Assembly: GCF_014066305.1 (NCBI RefSeq)
Contig: NW_023501049.1
Location: forward strand, 186,001 to 250,000
Length of the DNA: 64,000 bases
Reading direction: 5' to 3'
Origin: Letharia columbiana
Taxonomy: Eukaryota > Ascomycota > Lecanoromycetes > Lecanorales > Parmeliaceae
Below are positions 1 to 10,380 of the stretch, in pieces. The translations under genes and the position numbers were made by a program. How positions within the stretch are numbered: the first letter of the stretch is position 1; each line of letters opens with the position of its first letter. Under the pieces are notes generated by a model. That model was given only the letters and a program-made list of their open reading frames with translations. It did not search any database and was not told the DNA's origin.

Positions 1-804
1 AAACTGCGGTTGAAGTCTCGCCTCTGATCAGCTATGTATGTCAATGCCCCCGTCTCTTGATCCTGCAGTAGTTGACAGTCCCAATAGGGCGGTGAGGGTC
101 TTCACTTTCTCAAAGATAGGACAATCAAAGCTCCTGCCGTCATCGAGAAGGAGCCTTCGGAGTGATGGAAAGGTATGCACAACAGCTCTGCCTCTACAGG
201 ATCGGAGAGAGTATGCATGGTTATATGTTGAAGGTGTACACTAGAAGAACCGAGGAGGTTCCTCTGTGGAGCAAACGAGATGACAGTCCTGCCAGGCCAG
301 TGCGCTGAAGGGACTTGACTAATGCTCCGCTCGTCATCTCCAACATTCCACCCCCACAATTCCGCCGTTCCACGATCCCGCATGTAGTAAGCGTAAATTC
401 GAATTTACCCGAGAGCGGTTGGCATCTGTAGAATTTTTGTCGACGTTTCTTCTCCCAAAATTGGCATTGTCAGGTCGTACAGTTGCATCGGAGGGCTGAA
501 GGTACATAGCGAGCTGTGCTTTGGGAGGAAGGAAGCGCTGTGCGGTTGAGGGCAGGAGATTTTAGGTTACAAGGTATGCTTCGCAATACCAGAGCCACCA
601 GAAGAAGTAGCAGAGAGCAAGAACTCAGAGAGCGAGATGCTGACATGTTGCGCTGTCTTATAGGAATCATATTCTCAGGTTGGACTACAAGGTACCGAAC
701 TTTTTCACAGAGCGAAATTCACTGTTGCCATCCACACAATCACCCGTTCGCAAACAACTTCATGACCCCACCCATCCAAATCACCACCCCAACATTCCTA
801 CATC
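1..804. other. Upstream/intergenic stretch, no supported gene
   Basis: I see no reading frame here with recognisable protein character. Several short open frames of under 120 codons overlap each other on both strands, which is what random GC-balanced DNA gives. The right part is probably the promoter and 5' leader of the CCHC gene that follows. A CA-rich, pyrimidine-rich stretch at about 740-800 resembles fungal transcription start regions. The left edge could hold the end of a gene that lies mainly outside the window. Confidence 0.5.
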
Positions 805-1908
805 ATGGACCCAGGACCATGGCAATATGGCAATCGTCAATACAGCATCAAGCTTTCTGATACAGGTGTCGCAGGGCTGCAAAAATCAGCATTGGATATG
901 TCTTCTTTATCGCGCCGGGCTTGCTACAAATGCGGGAACGTTGGGCATTACGCTGGTCAGCAACATGGCTTCCAGTTGGAGAAGGCATGCAAGCTGATAT
1001 CGTGCAGAAGTATGCTCGTCATCAGAACGCCTATGTTACAACTGTAAGCTTCTTCGCTTCCTTGATGCTTCCTCTTCATGCGCTGACTCAAAGACAGGCA
1101 AACAGCCTGGTGTGCATCTATCACTCCTCGATGTAACCTTAAGATAATCCGAGCGCATCTAATTCCCATTATAGGACATGAATCCAATGGATGCCCGCAT
1201 CCTCGCACCACCGACAGTAAGTCAATACCCACACAGAGATCTCTAGGATGGTCACGCTGACTCTTGCGAAGCCAAGCAATGCTACCATTGTCAGGGTCTT
1301 GGGCACGTCCAGGCAGACTGTCCGACTCTGCGTATCAGTGGCGCCGGCACGGGAGGTGGACGCTGCTATTCTTGTGGCCAACCGGGTCATCTAGCGGTAC
1401 GTACTCCTGCATCTCGTATTCGGTCGTTCTCGCTGACGGTGATCGACAGCGATCTTGCCCAAATGCAGGCTTTCAACCCGGACCTGCATTCGGTGCAGGT
1501 CGGGGAGCTGTTCCTCCCCGTGGCGGATTCGCCGGCGGTTTTCGCGGAGGCTTTGCGGGAGGTGCTGGTGGTCCACGTCCTGCAACATGCTACAAGTGTG
1601 GTGGACCAAACCACTACGCTCGTGACTGTCAGGCGCAAGCTATGAAATGCTATGCATGCGGCAAGCTGGTGAGTCGACTTCGGAAAATAATTTGTGAGTT
1701 TCAAGTCTAACCTATGCAGGGCCATATTTCTCGCGACTGCACAGCTCCCAATGGCGGCCCCCTTAATTCTGCAGGCAAGGTTTGCTACAAGTGCGGTCAA
1801 GCAGGGCATATATCTCGGGATTGCACAGCGGCCGAAACGAATGGTCAGATCCCCATTGATGGCGCAGTGGATCAAGTGCAGCCAGCGCCTACCACGGTCG
1901 TCGCCTAA
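805..1908 (+). CDS. Zinc-knuckle (CCHC) nucleic-acid-binding protein, Gis2/Byr3/CNBP family
   Basis: The protein has seven CCHC zinc knuckles (CX2CX4HX4C) and a Gly/Arg-rich spacer between knuckles 4 and 5. Knuckles visible include CYKCGNVGHYAEVC, CYNCKQPGHESNGC and CYHCQGLGHVQADC, and the last is CYKCGQAGHISRDC. Gis2/Byr3/CNBP proteins bind single-stranded nucleic acid and act in translation and stress-granule biology; that role is inferred from the family. Exons by splice signals and frame: 898-955, 1008-1043, 1098-1109, 1175-1216, 1272-1396, 1450-1668, 1720-1908. Starting at the ATG at 898 gives 226 aa beginning MSSLSRRACYKC, the usual family start. An in-frame ATG at 805 would add 31 residues, so the listed span includes it. 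Exon 3 is only 12 nt long but is needed to complete knuckle 2. All introns are GT-AG and 51-65 bp. Confidence 0.93.
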
Positions 1909-2640
1909 CGTCAAAAATTGAACGGCCAACGATCGAATCTCCTTTCTGTACTATGACCATACGCTTGTTCACAAATCTTGCATACAATCTCCTTTGCCAA
2001 TACTAGCACCTAATGTTGACGAACCCCCCAAAAGCGATATTCCATTCAATGGTGTTCCGCATCCTGGCATATCCAAAGACGTGACGAACGGCGTCATCCA
2101 TGTATTCTAAACATCTTGCTTCTGCTGGTGCGTCGCGTAGGAGAAGAGATGGATGGACCTGGAGGAGCGAAGGAAGACGGATGGTAAGCGCGGACGAGCG
2201 CGGCCAGGATAAAGAATCAAGGCTAGGATGGAGGATCTTTGATGATGATGATGGAGGACCTTGTTCAATTGAGTCAGTGCTTGGCTCTACCATGATTTTA
2301 GATCCCAGAACGAGACCTCAAGAGTCAACATTGGTTAGGCACAATTTTTCGTTCCATTGACAAAATGCAGCTTCTCTCCTTGAAAACAGTGGTGCAATCC
2401 TTTCGGTCTGCAATAGCAAAGAAATGCTTTGACTTGGCGGCTTTGAGACAGAAATCTCGTCCTTGAAAGTGGACAGCTTGCCAAGACTCAAAGCTGTGTC
2501 TCCACAGCTCGATATCTCACATCATCTCCACCATTTTCCTCGACCAAATCTATGCTACTCCATCCATTTTTCCAACTGCACCGCCAGACTTGACTCTACC
2601 TGCGGGCTCGAGATAGAAACTCCTACAGCTATACCTTGCG
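1909..2640. other. Intergenic region between the CCHC gene and DMC1
   Basis: The two genes are in tandem on the plus strand. The interval should hold the 3' end of the CCHC transcript and the DMC1 promoter. A GATGATGATGATGG run lies near 2240. Open frames here are short and mutually overlapping, and I see no recognisable protein. Confidence 0.5.
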
Positions 2641-4483
2641 ATGACTGCCTCAACGGCTGGAGATGATTTCGACGATGAGGTTTGAGCAAGCTTACGCCAT
2701 CAAATGACTGCCATTGAGAACACTATCTAGGACTTCATCGTTGATATCGACGGCATCCAAGCCCATGGTACGTTCCACCGTCAGCAAGCCACAGCCGTTT
2801 AGTGCTCATGAACAACAGGTGTGGGAGCAGCAGACATCACAAAGCTCAAGGCCAATGGCTACTACACTGTTGCTGTGGGGATTTTCCTTGCTTTTCGTCG
2901 AAATGAAAAAACTGGCTGACACTGCTAAGTCGGTCCACGCTGCTACACGCAAGACGCTTCTCAAGGTCAAAGGCTTCAGCGAAGTGAAGGTCGAGAAGAT
3001 CAAAGAGGCTATCACGAAATTGCAGGTATGTTGCTCTGCATTCAATCCCTGCTTGACTTTGACTACATCGCAGCGTAGTGGCTAGCAAGTGATTTGCTGA
3101 CCCTGCACCTCCCACCAGCCTTCTGCATCCGGCTTCATCACAGCAGTTGAGCTCGGTCACAGTAGGAAGAGAGTATGCAAGATCTCGACCGGAAGCAAGC
3201 AGCTGGACTCTATTCTCGGAGGGAAAGTCTGCCAGAGCCAGGCGCCGGGCTCCCAGCGGCTAACAGTGTGCCAGTGGATTCCAGAGCATGAGCATTAGCG
3301 AGGTATGGCAGCACCTTCGAGATTACTCCCTTGGCGACTTTACTGAATTTACCCTCATCTAGGTCTATGGCGAATTCAGTGAGTTGCATGCGTAAACCCT
3401 GGGCAAAATCTCGGTCTGAAAGGGCGAAAGGATGTGGAAAGACTCAGCTTTCGCACACAATGTCCGTTGTTGCTCAGGTTACTTGAAACTCTCCGCTCGA
3501 CCAGCGTTTGTGAGCTAAAGCAACATCAGCTGCCGCCGGACATGGGAGGAGCGAGTGGAAAGGTCGCATATATCGGTACAACCTAGCATACATCCAACCC
3601 TGATGGTAGATAGCTGATATTCGCTCTCCAATTCAGACACTGAGGGGACCTTCAGACCCGAGAGGTACTCGACTCATCGTTTCATTGGCTCAACACAGCC
3701 TGCTCACTGTCACAGAATAGCACAAATCGCCGAGCGATTCGGAAGTACAACCCTCATCCTCTGCACATCAGGAACCCTACTAAACTCACCCAGTGGATCC
3801 CGACCAAGCCCAAGAAAACATTGCCTACGCCCGCGCCCTCAACAGCGAGGTCCGTACATAAAATCTTCCGTTCCCTATCCCTCTACAGCACCTCGCTAAC
3901 ATTCGCCATCGTGCTAGCACCAACTCGAACTCCTAAACACGCTCTCCTCTTCCTTCGCCAGCAACGAATACCGCCTCCTTATAATCGATAGCATCATGGC
4001 CTGTTTCCGCGTCGACTACTGTGGCCGTGGCGAGCTCGCGGATAGACAGCAGAAGCTGAATCAGTTCTTATCAAAGCTGACGCATATGGCCGAGGAGTTT
4101 AACGTTTGCGTTTTGATGGTACCGTCCACCTCTCCAACGATCTAAAGATATCAGTGGAAGACGGAGCGGAAAGCTGATGACCAGGGCAGACCAACCAAGT
4201 CCAATCCGACCCCGGCGCCAACGCTCTCTTTGCTGGTGCCGATGGCCGCAAACCCATTGGTGGACATATCCTAGCGCACGCTTCGACCACGAGGGTCTTG
4301 CTCCGGAAGGGGAGAGGTGAGGAGAGAGTGGCTAAGATTCAGGACTCGCCTGGTCAGTCGTCGCCCTGGTCACAGAGAAGCAGAGTCCTCTGACAAGCTC
4401 TGACTCGTTATGCAGATTGTCCCGAGCGTGAAGCAACCTACGTGATCACGAACGGCGGCATCAATGATCCAGAGAAGGCATGA
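2641..4483 (+). CDS. dmc1: Meiotic recombinase Dmc1 (RecA/Rad51 family)
   Basis: This is the meiosis-specific strand-exchange ATPase that pairs homologous chromosomes at programmed breaks. Fifteen exons join to a 337-aa protein, the normal Dmc1 length: 2641-2679, 2731-2767, 2819-2874, 2930-3025, 3119-3222, 3275-3302, 3363-3378, 3431-3477, 3530-3575, 3637-3664, 3716-3744, 3794-3849, 3918-4118, 4190-4352, 4416-4483. The N-terminal helix-hairpin-helix region reads [18 protein letters not shown]. The Walker A motif GEFRCGKTQ is split between a 16-nt exon and the next one. Walker B is LLIIDSIMA, followed by [20 protein letters not shown]. The end is [16 protein letters not shown]. All exon phases fit. 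One splice donor is GA instead of GT (intron 5, 3223-3274), so the gene may be mis-spliced or use a rare donor. The call of Dmc1 over Rad51 rests on overall resemblance. Confidence 0.93.
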
Positions 4484-4684
4484 ATGGGATGAAACATGAG
4501 GACATTTAGGAGAAGTGGAAGGTAGCATTTGCATGATCATGTACCACCACGTCGCTGTATCCCCTGCATTCTGCGATATAGCCGGCGCACAGCTCATCAG
4601 CCTTCAAAGGACATTGGCTTAGCAATAACAATAATGAACGCTTCTTGTGGTATCTTCCCTATCAGACGAACAAATCCTGTGGCG

Positions 4685-6538
4685 TCACCCCCCAACAACG
4701 AACCTCGCCCCCATCACCACCCCACCTTCTTTGAACACTCCTGCCCTCGCCGCCCCCACATTCCTTACAGTACCACTCGACGCATATGTAGTAGCACAGT
4801 CTACACTCAGCGCCGGCGTCTGGAAATCACGATCTAGAGCATCAGCATTCAGCTGGGTCGGTACTCGATCTCTCCGTCTTGACCCAGGAGCTGGGGTGTC
4901 CGCTTTCCCATCTTGCACGCGTCGTGTAGTCACCTTGTCGGACTTCTTAGCAGGGCTGGTAGGAGTTGGCAACTTGAGCTTCACAATCTTCCTCTGCGCA
5001 GGGGTGTGATCCCTCGTCATTGGGGCAGAACTGAGTGGTGAGCTACCCGCCGTTGACGCAAAGCTAGTCTGTGTAGTTCGTGCATAGGTCGGGATGGTGG
5101 GATTGCAACCGGCTCTATGGTCATTGATAATGGCTGTAGCCATCGAATCGATCTGCTCGGAGAGCGTTTGTTTGGTAGTGATGATATCATAATAATGGCC
5201 GCGAGACCGCTTGACCGCTTTTTCAAGCTGAAGCGCTGGGAGTAGGCGCACGTTTGGTGGGGAAGAAGGCACGGGATTAGTCTTGTTACTTGGAGTAGGA
5301 ACCGGAGATGGTGCGACAGATAGTGGGGAGGTTTTCGAGTAATCGTCAATAGACTTGGCGTTTGCGAGCGCTTCTGAACGCGACTGTGGCGCTGTATATG
5401 TACGGTCTCTCGTTGTTGCGATGCTTTGAACCGGTGAATGATCCACAGATTGATCCAGATTTGTGGTTGTAAACCCCTCGTGTCTGATCGGGGTGGGGTT
5501 GATAATGTATGCAGTTTCAGGCCCATCTTTGTTACCCTTACCCCAAGTGATGACAGCGTCAAGGATACCAAATTTGGGACTGCCAGCTTTCTGCATTTCT
5601 TCAATTTCCTTTGGCATGGATAATTGGGCCAGGCTCTCCAGATACTCGCCAATAATTGGGCGTTCGCCATTTTCATCTTGCCCAATCTCGTCGGCTTCAG
5701 ACATGAGGGCGTCTGAAATTTCATTCCATCTCTGCTGTGCGCCAGCATAGGCCACTTTGCCCCGTCGGTACTCTCTAAGGCCTCCATCTGGGTTCTGACC
5801 AGAGGGAACAATGACCCAAGGTTTCTCAATCAATCGCCCAATTCGGTGACCAGTGAAACGGACAATGTGCTCAGTCATGGTATGAGCCTCGCCCGAGTAG
5901 CGCCGTGGGACGTAATGAGAGCCGCAGGGCGCGCCATTGAAGTAAACGTCGATCTTGACGTCGTTGATTTCGGTTATTGCAGTCGCCTTATCCTTGCTAC
6001 CTTCAAAAGACTTATTGGAGAGGAAGACGGTGAGGCAGAGGGCATGGGGGATGAAAGGTGGTTTGTATTTCCGATTGGGTTCGATACCGGCTGGTGAAGG
6101 ATTAGCAGAATAAGAAGCAGGTATGTAACATCATAATCGGGGTGTCTTACCATCTTTACTCGTCCCGACACCAATTTTCTCTCCATCCAAAACGACAGTT
6201 GTCCCGGCAGACTTTTTTCTAACCAACGGCACCCTAGCCGGCCTCGTGTTCCTCTGCTCTGTCGTGGTCAAATCGAAAAAGTTCTTACCCGCATGGACCA
6301 TGTAGAATAGCATATCCTTATTGTTCCCCAGAAAACGTACATGGCTTCCTTCATCTGTGTATAATGGCGTCTCGCTCAGTGTCCCATCTATCGAATCTCT
6401 AGCAAATTGCTGAGCAATATCTCGGATAGACGCGCTGGTGGTGGGACTTTGCTGTGTGCGTGGATTGGGGGTCGTTGCCCGCCTAAGGTCAGAAACAGAG
6501 AGCTGGACTGTTGTCTTCTTGCCGTAGAGTGTTGGCAT
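4685..6538 (-). CDS. Conserved filamentous-fungal protein, function unknown
   Basis: Two exons (6538-6151 and 6090-4685) joined by a 60-bp GT-AG intron give 597 aa. The start ATG at 6538 begins MPTLYGKKTTVQLSVSDLRR; the open frame runs further upstream but looks like leader. The first 330 or so residues look like one globular region, with conserved-looking stretches such as HVRFLGNNKDMLFYMVHAGK, EINDVKIDVYFNGAPCGSHY and EHIVRFTGHRIGRLIEKPW. The rest is Ser/Thr/Pro-rich and probably disordered, ending KIVKLKLPTPTSPAKKSDK and ARFVVGG. I recognise this as a type of uncharacterised protein widespread in Pezizomycotina but can assign no function. There is no signal peptide or membrane segment. It is convergent with dmc1. 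Confidence 0.85.
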
Positions 6539-6927
6539 GATGCCGGTGCGTTGATGCAAACAGATGAAAGAAGACACAGGGAGAAGACGACGACGTTGGA
6601 TTTGATGATGGGCGTGGTATGAAACATTGATGTAAACATGGGGGATTATGGATAGAGGTTCGCTTAACACTTTGTGCTGGCGGCTTTGTTTATCACAAGA
6701 TTGGAAGGAACTCGCGGCCATTTTTCCAGTTCAGTCACATATTGAAAAGCTTTATTTTGTAGCATTCGAGTACATCGTCGGGGGAGCAAGCCAGAGATTA
6801 GGATCAGAAAATGGGAACTTACCCTCACAGACTGAAATCATGGAGAGCACTCATGGTCTCAGGCAGCATTCTGCTCTAAGCTCTCCATGACATGCATCAA
6901 GTCATGTGCAACTGAGCCAGCATCCAC

Positions 6928-7955
6928 TCAACCAAGCCCTCCCATTCCAGAAGTATCCAACGACACTCCCAACTCCACAATCGTCTTCTCATAAACCCTC
7001 GCAATCTCCATCTCCCACCTTCCATGATTCCCGTTCACCTGCATTTCCTCCATAATATCGTCTTCGTCATTATCAGTCGTAAAATCATCTTCGGTTTCCA
7101 TACTAGACTGTGCTACACTCTCAGTATCAGTCACGCTCCCTCCTTTCCCTGCAACCTCCACCACCGCTACTCTTGTCCTCTCAACCAGTGACCTCATTCT
7201 GACTTTCTCCGTGGTGCTCAGCTTTCCTCTGCCTCCTTCGAACCCTGATAGGATGTCACCAGTTTCAGCATTGACGCCTTGAAGTAAAGAATAAAAGGCC
7301 ATGTCAAGCTTGTGAAGCAGATAGAAGGTGGGCCGTGGTGAGAAGGGGAAAGCTTAATAAATTCGGAGTCAGCATTACTCTTTCGGGAGAAAAGCTAAGT
7401 CGCGGGACATTTCTTAGGAGCAGAGCACTCTTGGGACATGTGTGATGACCCATAAGACCACATGAATGGGGAAGAATTGCCTCGGAAAGTATCACGTACG
7501 TGCGAGACAAGTGCAGGATGTCAATGCAATAGTGAGGAGGTATGGCGTTTGAAGCGAAGCTAAAGAGATATTGAATCATTAGCAAAGGCCACATCCTAGG
7601 TCTAATGGCCACCCGTACGTGTACCAGACACCCAAACCACATCAATCACCCCCTCCAAATCCCTCGCCAGCTCTCCGTAGCTCTCATAGCCTCTTCCCTG
7701 AATTCCAGACATAGCCTCATCTTCGAAGTCAGCGTTGAACCTTTTCTCGTACCGCCGCGAAATTTCAAGCAGCTTTCTGTCGACATAGTCAATGAAGCTA
7801 CTTTCTTTCGCACTTCCGGGCTTTAGCGGGGTAGATCGAGCTTGGGGCAAGATCGTGTAGCCGGCTGGCGGCGAATTGAAGGACGAGGCTGGAGGCGAGG
7901 GTAGTGTTGGCCGGAGGAAGCCTCCGGGACCTGGTGCTCCATAGGCAGAGCTCAT
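6928..7955 (-). CDS. Conserved fungal protein, function unknown (273 aa)
   Basis: Three exons (7955-7619, 7559-7500, 7352-6928) keep one frame and give 273 aa. The N-terminus is Gly/Pro/Ser-rich (MSSAYGAPGPGGFLRPTLP). A central helical region follows (FIDYVDRKLLEISRRYEKR, then GELARDLEGVIDVVWVSGT). Exon 2 encodes a short hydrophobic stretch (PYLLTIALTSCTCLA). Next comes MAFYSLLQGVNAETGDILSG with LSTTEKVRMRSLVERTR, then an acidic linker and a helical end (IARVYEKTIVELGVSL). It looks like a real conserved protein of filamentous fungi that I cannot name. The second intron (7499-7353, 147 bp) is long for this window, so the exon 2/3 junction is the least certain part. Confidence 0.78.
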
Positions 7956-8349
7956 GGAGAATAATGATTGGGGAGTGAGGTCAAGATTTTTTGCCGTGGG
8001 GAAGCTCCTTGACAGAAAGGGAAGGTGAGGCGAGATGGTCAATACTGAGAGCTGGGCATCAGATCCCTGGAACTTGATGGTTGGGGACGGTTCCAAGGCG
8101 TAGGAAGGTAATACGTGTAAGACGGCGGGAAAGCCATTGTGAACGATGTTGCTGCAGAGCCACACCAAAGGGACAACGGTCCTGCAGTGCAAGGCAACGA
8201 GTGTCACGGGACCAGAACAGATTGAATGTGTTTGCAATCCGTGATTGCATAGGACCGAGTTTTATCAAATTTTCCATTACTTTGCAATGCTGTAGACGAG
8301 CCTCGCTGGAGGCTGCTATTTTGTCCCACCACTGCCTCATTCCATCCCT

Positions 8350-8839
8350 TCAATGAGCCGACCGAGTTCCCATGCTGTCATTCTTAGGTCCTTGACGTTC
8401 TCCCGTCTAATGGTAAATGTCAGCTGCCATTTCTCCGTGGCGCAGAGGCTCACTCATCCTGGCTTACCTCGGTATGCTGAAGGTCTCCAGTCTCCAGAAT
8501 TTTGGTCATGCACTCGTCCTCTTTGGATGTGCCAAACTCATTCTCCAAAGTAGCCTTACTTGCTGCGTCGTACGCATTCTGAGCCCCGTGTCTGATAGAG
8601 AATAAGATATCAGTAGTAGCTCTGACCAATGTTGTCGTGTGACACATTTGGCAATGACTGCAGAGGCTCCCTTACTTGTGCGTAACAAAGATCTTGAAGC
8701 CGCTAACCACCTGAGCTAGAGGGATGGAACGGTCGCCCTTCCACTTTTGCACAGACTCAATGTCATCAATGTAGATCACAAAGTCCTCTTCTTTACCCTG
8801 GTAATGGACCTTAGACTGGGAAGCGTTTCCGCGAGGCAT
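8350..8839 (-). CDS. Rtc3/Hgi1-like protein with SBDS N-terminal fold
   Basis: Three exons (8839-8676, 8591-8468, 8406-8350) give 114 aa, about the size of yeast Rtc3. The protein starts MPRGNASQSKVHYQGKEED. It has the conserved core AQNAYDAASKATLENEFGT, matching the Rtc3 region around AASKAQVENEFG. The tail GPKNDSMGTRSAH is typical of filamentous-fungal members. The fold corresponds to the N-terminal domain of the ribosome-maturation protein SBDS; Rtc3 in yeast has been tied to RNA metabolism and telomere capping screens. The role here is inferred only from the family. Introns are 84 and 61 bp and GT-AG. Confidence 0.88.
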
Positions 8840-9121
8840 TTTGACAATTTCAAACGAGTCTGAGTAAGCTTGGTAATAGGTACGGTGAGTGTATGGGAAG
8901 GTGTGATTGATTGATCTGTGAGAGTTGGTGAAGTGTCAAGTTTGAGAGGTCGTTTAATTGTGTACTTCAATCCTACCCCAGCTTTGGAGCTTGTTTGGCC
9001 AAGCCTCAAGGAGCTGCACGGGATCGACGTCACATGTCGCTTATCCTGTATAAGTTAAGTCTCACCTTTGCCCCACCCGCCTTTGGGGGGGGGAAAAAAA
9101 AAAAAAAAAAAAAAAAATTTT

Positions 9122-9152
<31 letters not shown>

Positions 9153-9202
9153 CCCTGCGTACATATGATCCTTAACTACAAAATGCGCAACTACGTGATA
9201 TG
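8840..9202. other. Promoter side of the Rtc3-like gene and A/T homopolymer tract
   Basis: The first 200 bp should contain the Rtc3-like promoter, which reads leftward. From about 9086 there is a run of nine G followed by long poly(A) and poly(T) and then AATTTAAAAATTTAAATT, ending near 9151. No gene is visible. The homopolymers lie about 50 bp outside the left LTR of the copia-type element. Confidence 0.55.
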
Positions 9203-9691
9203 TGTTGGTAATGTGATAGGTATGCCCAATACAATTAGGGCTAGGGCTATATATGAATGCTATGTAAATAGATCGCATACATAGATAGGTAGAACATAAG
9301 GAAAGAACTTCATGCAGTGGGCATGGGCCTGATATAAATGCAAAAAGTCGCTTGCCAAATCACTGGAGATTCGTCCCTTCGAGTTATCCGATTTCGGCTT
9401 GTGGCCCATAGTAAATCGGATTGCCTCGGGGGTCACATCTCAGCCTTCCATGGCGTGTTAGTTCCACATATGCGCCAAGTGGACTGATTACCCTGGCACA
9501 CCATAGCCATGGCTATATGGCTTTTGCCTATGTTTTTTTTACCCATGGCTACTGTTGCCAATGGCTATGTCACCCATGGCTACTGTTGCCCATTTGGCTA
9601 TATTACCCATGGCTATGTTTGCCCATGGCTATATGGCTGTAGCCCGGCCAGCCACATTGTGGCTAATGGCCATAAGCCGTCAAAATCAACA
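9203..9691 (-). repeat. 3' LTR of the copia-type element
   Basis: This copy matches 12358-12852 closely over its whole length, apart from a few substitutions, small indels and changes in the internal CCATGGCTA minisatellite at about 9505-9640. It is preceded (in element orientation) by the polypurine tract GAAGAGGGAG. Its 5' end retains TGTTGATTTTGACGG. Confidence 0.88.
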
Positions 9692-9701
9692 CTCCCTCTT
9701 C
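9692..9701 (-). other. Polypurine tract of the copia-type element
   Basis: On the minus strand the sequence GAAGAGGGAG ends exactly at the first base of the 3' LTR. This is the expected place for the plus-strand primer in reverse transcription and fixes the LTR boundary. Confidence 0.75.
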
Positions 9702-10380
9702 ATTTGGCCACTGGGAAGGCAGAGATGGTAGAGCAAACAGTTGATGTCACTCTCCGAAAAAATCTCCATGGAGAAAGCAGAGAAAGCAGAGAAACAACGC
9801 AAACTTTTGGTGTGGCTCTCCAGTTTGTTCTCCTGGGATAGGTGGCGGTTTGAGGTATAAGACGTCGTTTAGTGCGGTCAGGAGGGTCAGGGGTAGGTGC
9901 AGGTATGATAGGTTGTTGAATACCAACCTCAGGTACCGTCCCTTGGTTTGTTGTTTCCTCACCACTTGAGGTATCAAGAGTCTCTCTAGCTTCGCGAAGG
10001 CCTGGCGGAGATTCCGGTTCACTTTGGCATACATTTGGGCCACTTGGTCCCGAATCTCCACTGTCATTCGTGTTCTCTGGGGAGTTAGTAGAAACTTCTC
10101 CCTCTGCTTGAGAATCCCGTACATCTTCAATTTCTTCGATTCGTGGCGACGGTGTGATGTCCGGTGTAGGCCTCCCATGGTCCTCCTCATCATCGTCGTC
10201 GCTAGATACGGTCTCAATGCTACCCTGGATGAAGGCGTCACTGAGGTCGTTACCGTTCCAGCGAGTGGGGGCGATGTCTGCTCGCATGGAGTTGTAGACC
10301 ACTGGGAACGAGTCAGAGTCTTTAGTTGGACTCCCTTGTGGTCCTCATAAAAATGGACGTTCGTAGGCATTTTTCGTGAC
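9700..10380 (-). pseudogene. Remnant of the integrase-RT linker of copia Pol
   Basis: This region follows the stop of the gag-protease frame in the same element. On the minus strand it is acidic and Ser/Pro-rich, for example SSDDDDEEDHGRPTPDITPS, and then PDPPDRTKRRLIP and YPRRTNWRATPK. That composition is typical of the variable linker between integrase and reverse transcriptase in copia polyproteins. It runs straight into the polypurine tract, so the polymerase domains have been deleted. Confidence 0.6.

Noticed and set aside
5017..5829. 270-codon minus-strand open frame overlapping the 597-aa protein
   Set aside because: It is a second frame over the exon of the conserved protein, with no independent protein features.
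9421..9841. Open frames full of MAT/HGY/ANGY-like repeats inside the left LTR
   Set aside because: They arise from the CCATGGCTA minisatellite; equivalent frames exist in the right LTR at 12555-12870 and there is no protein-like composition.
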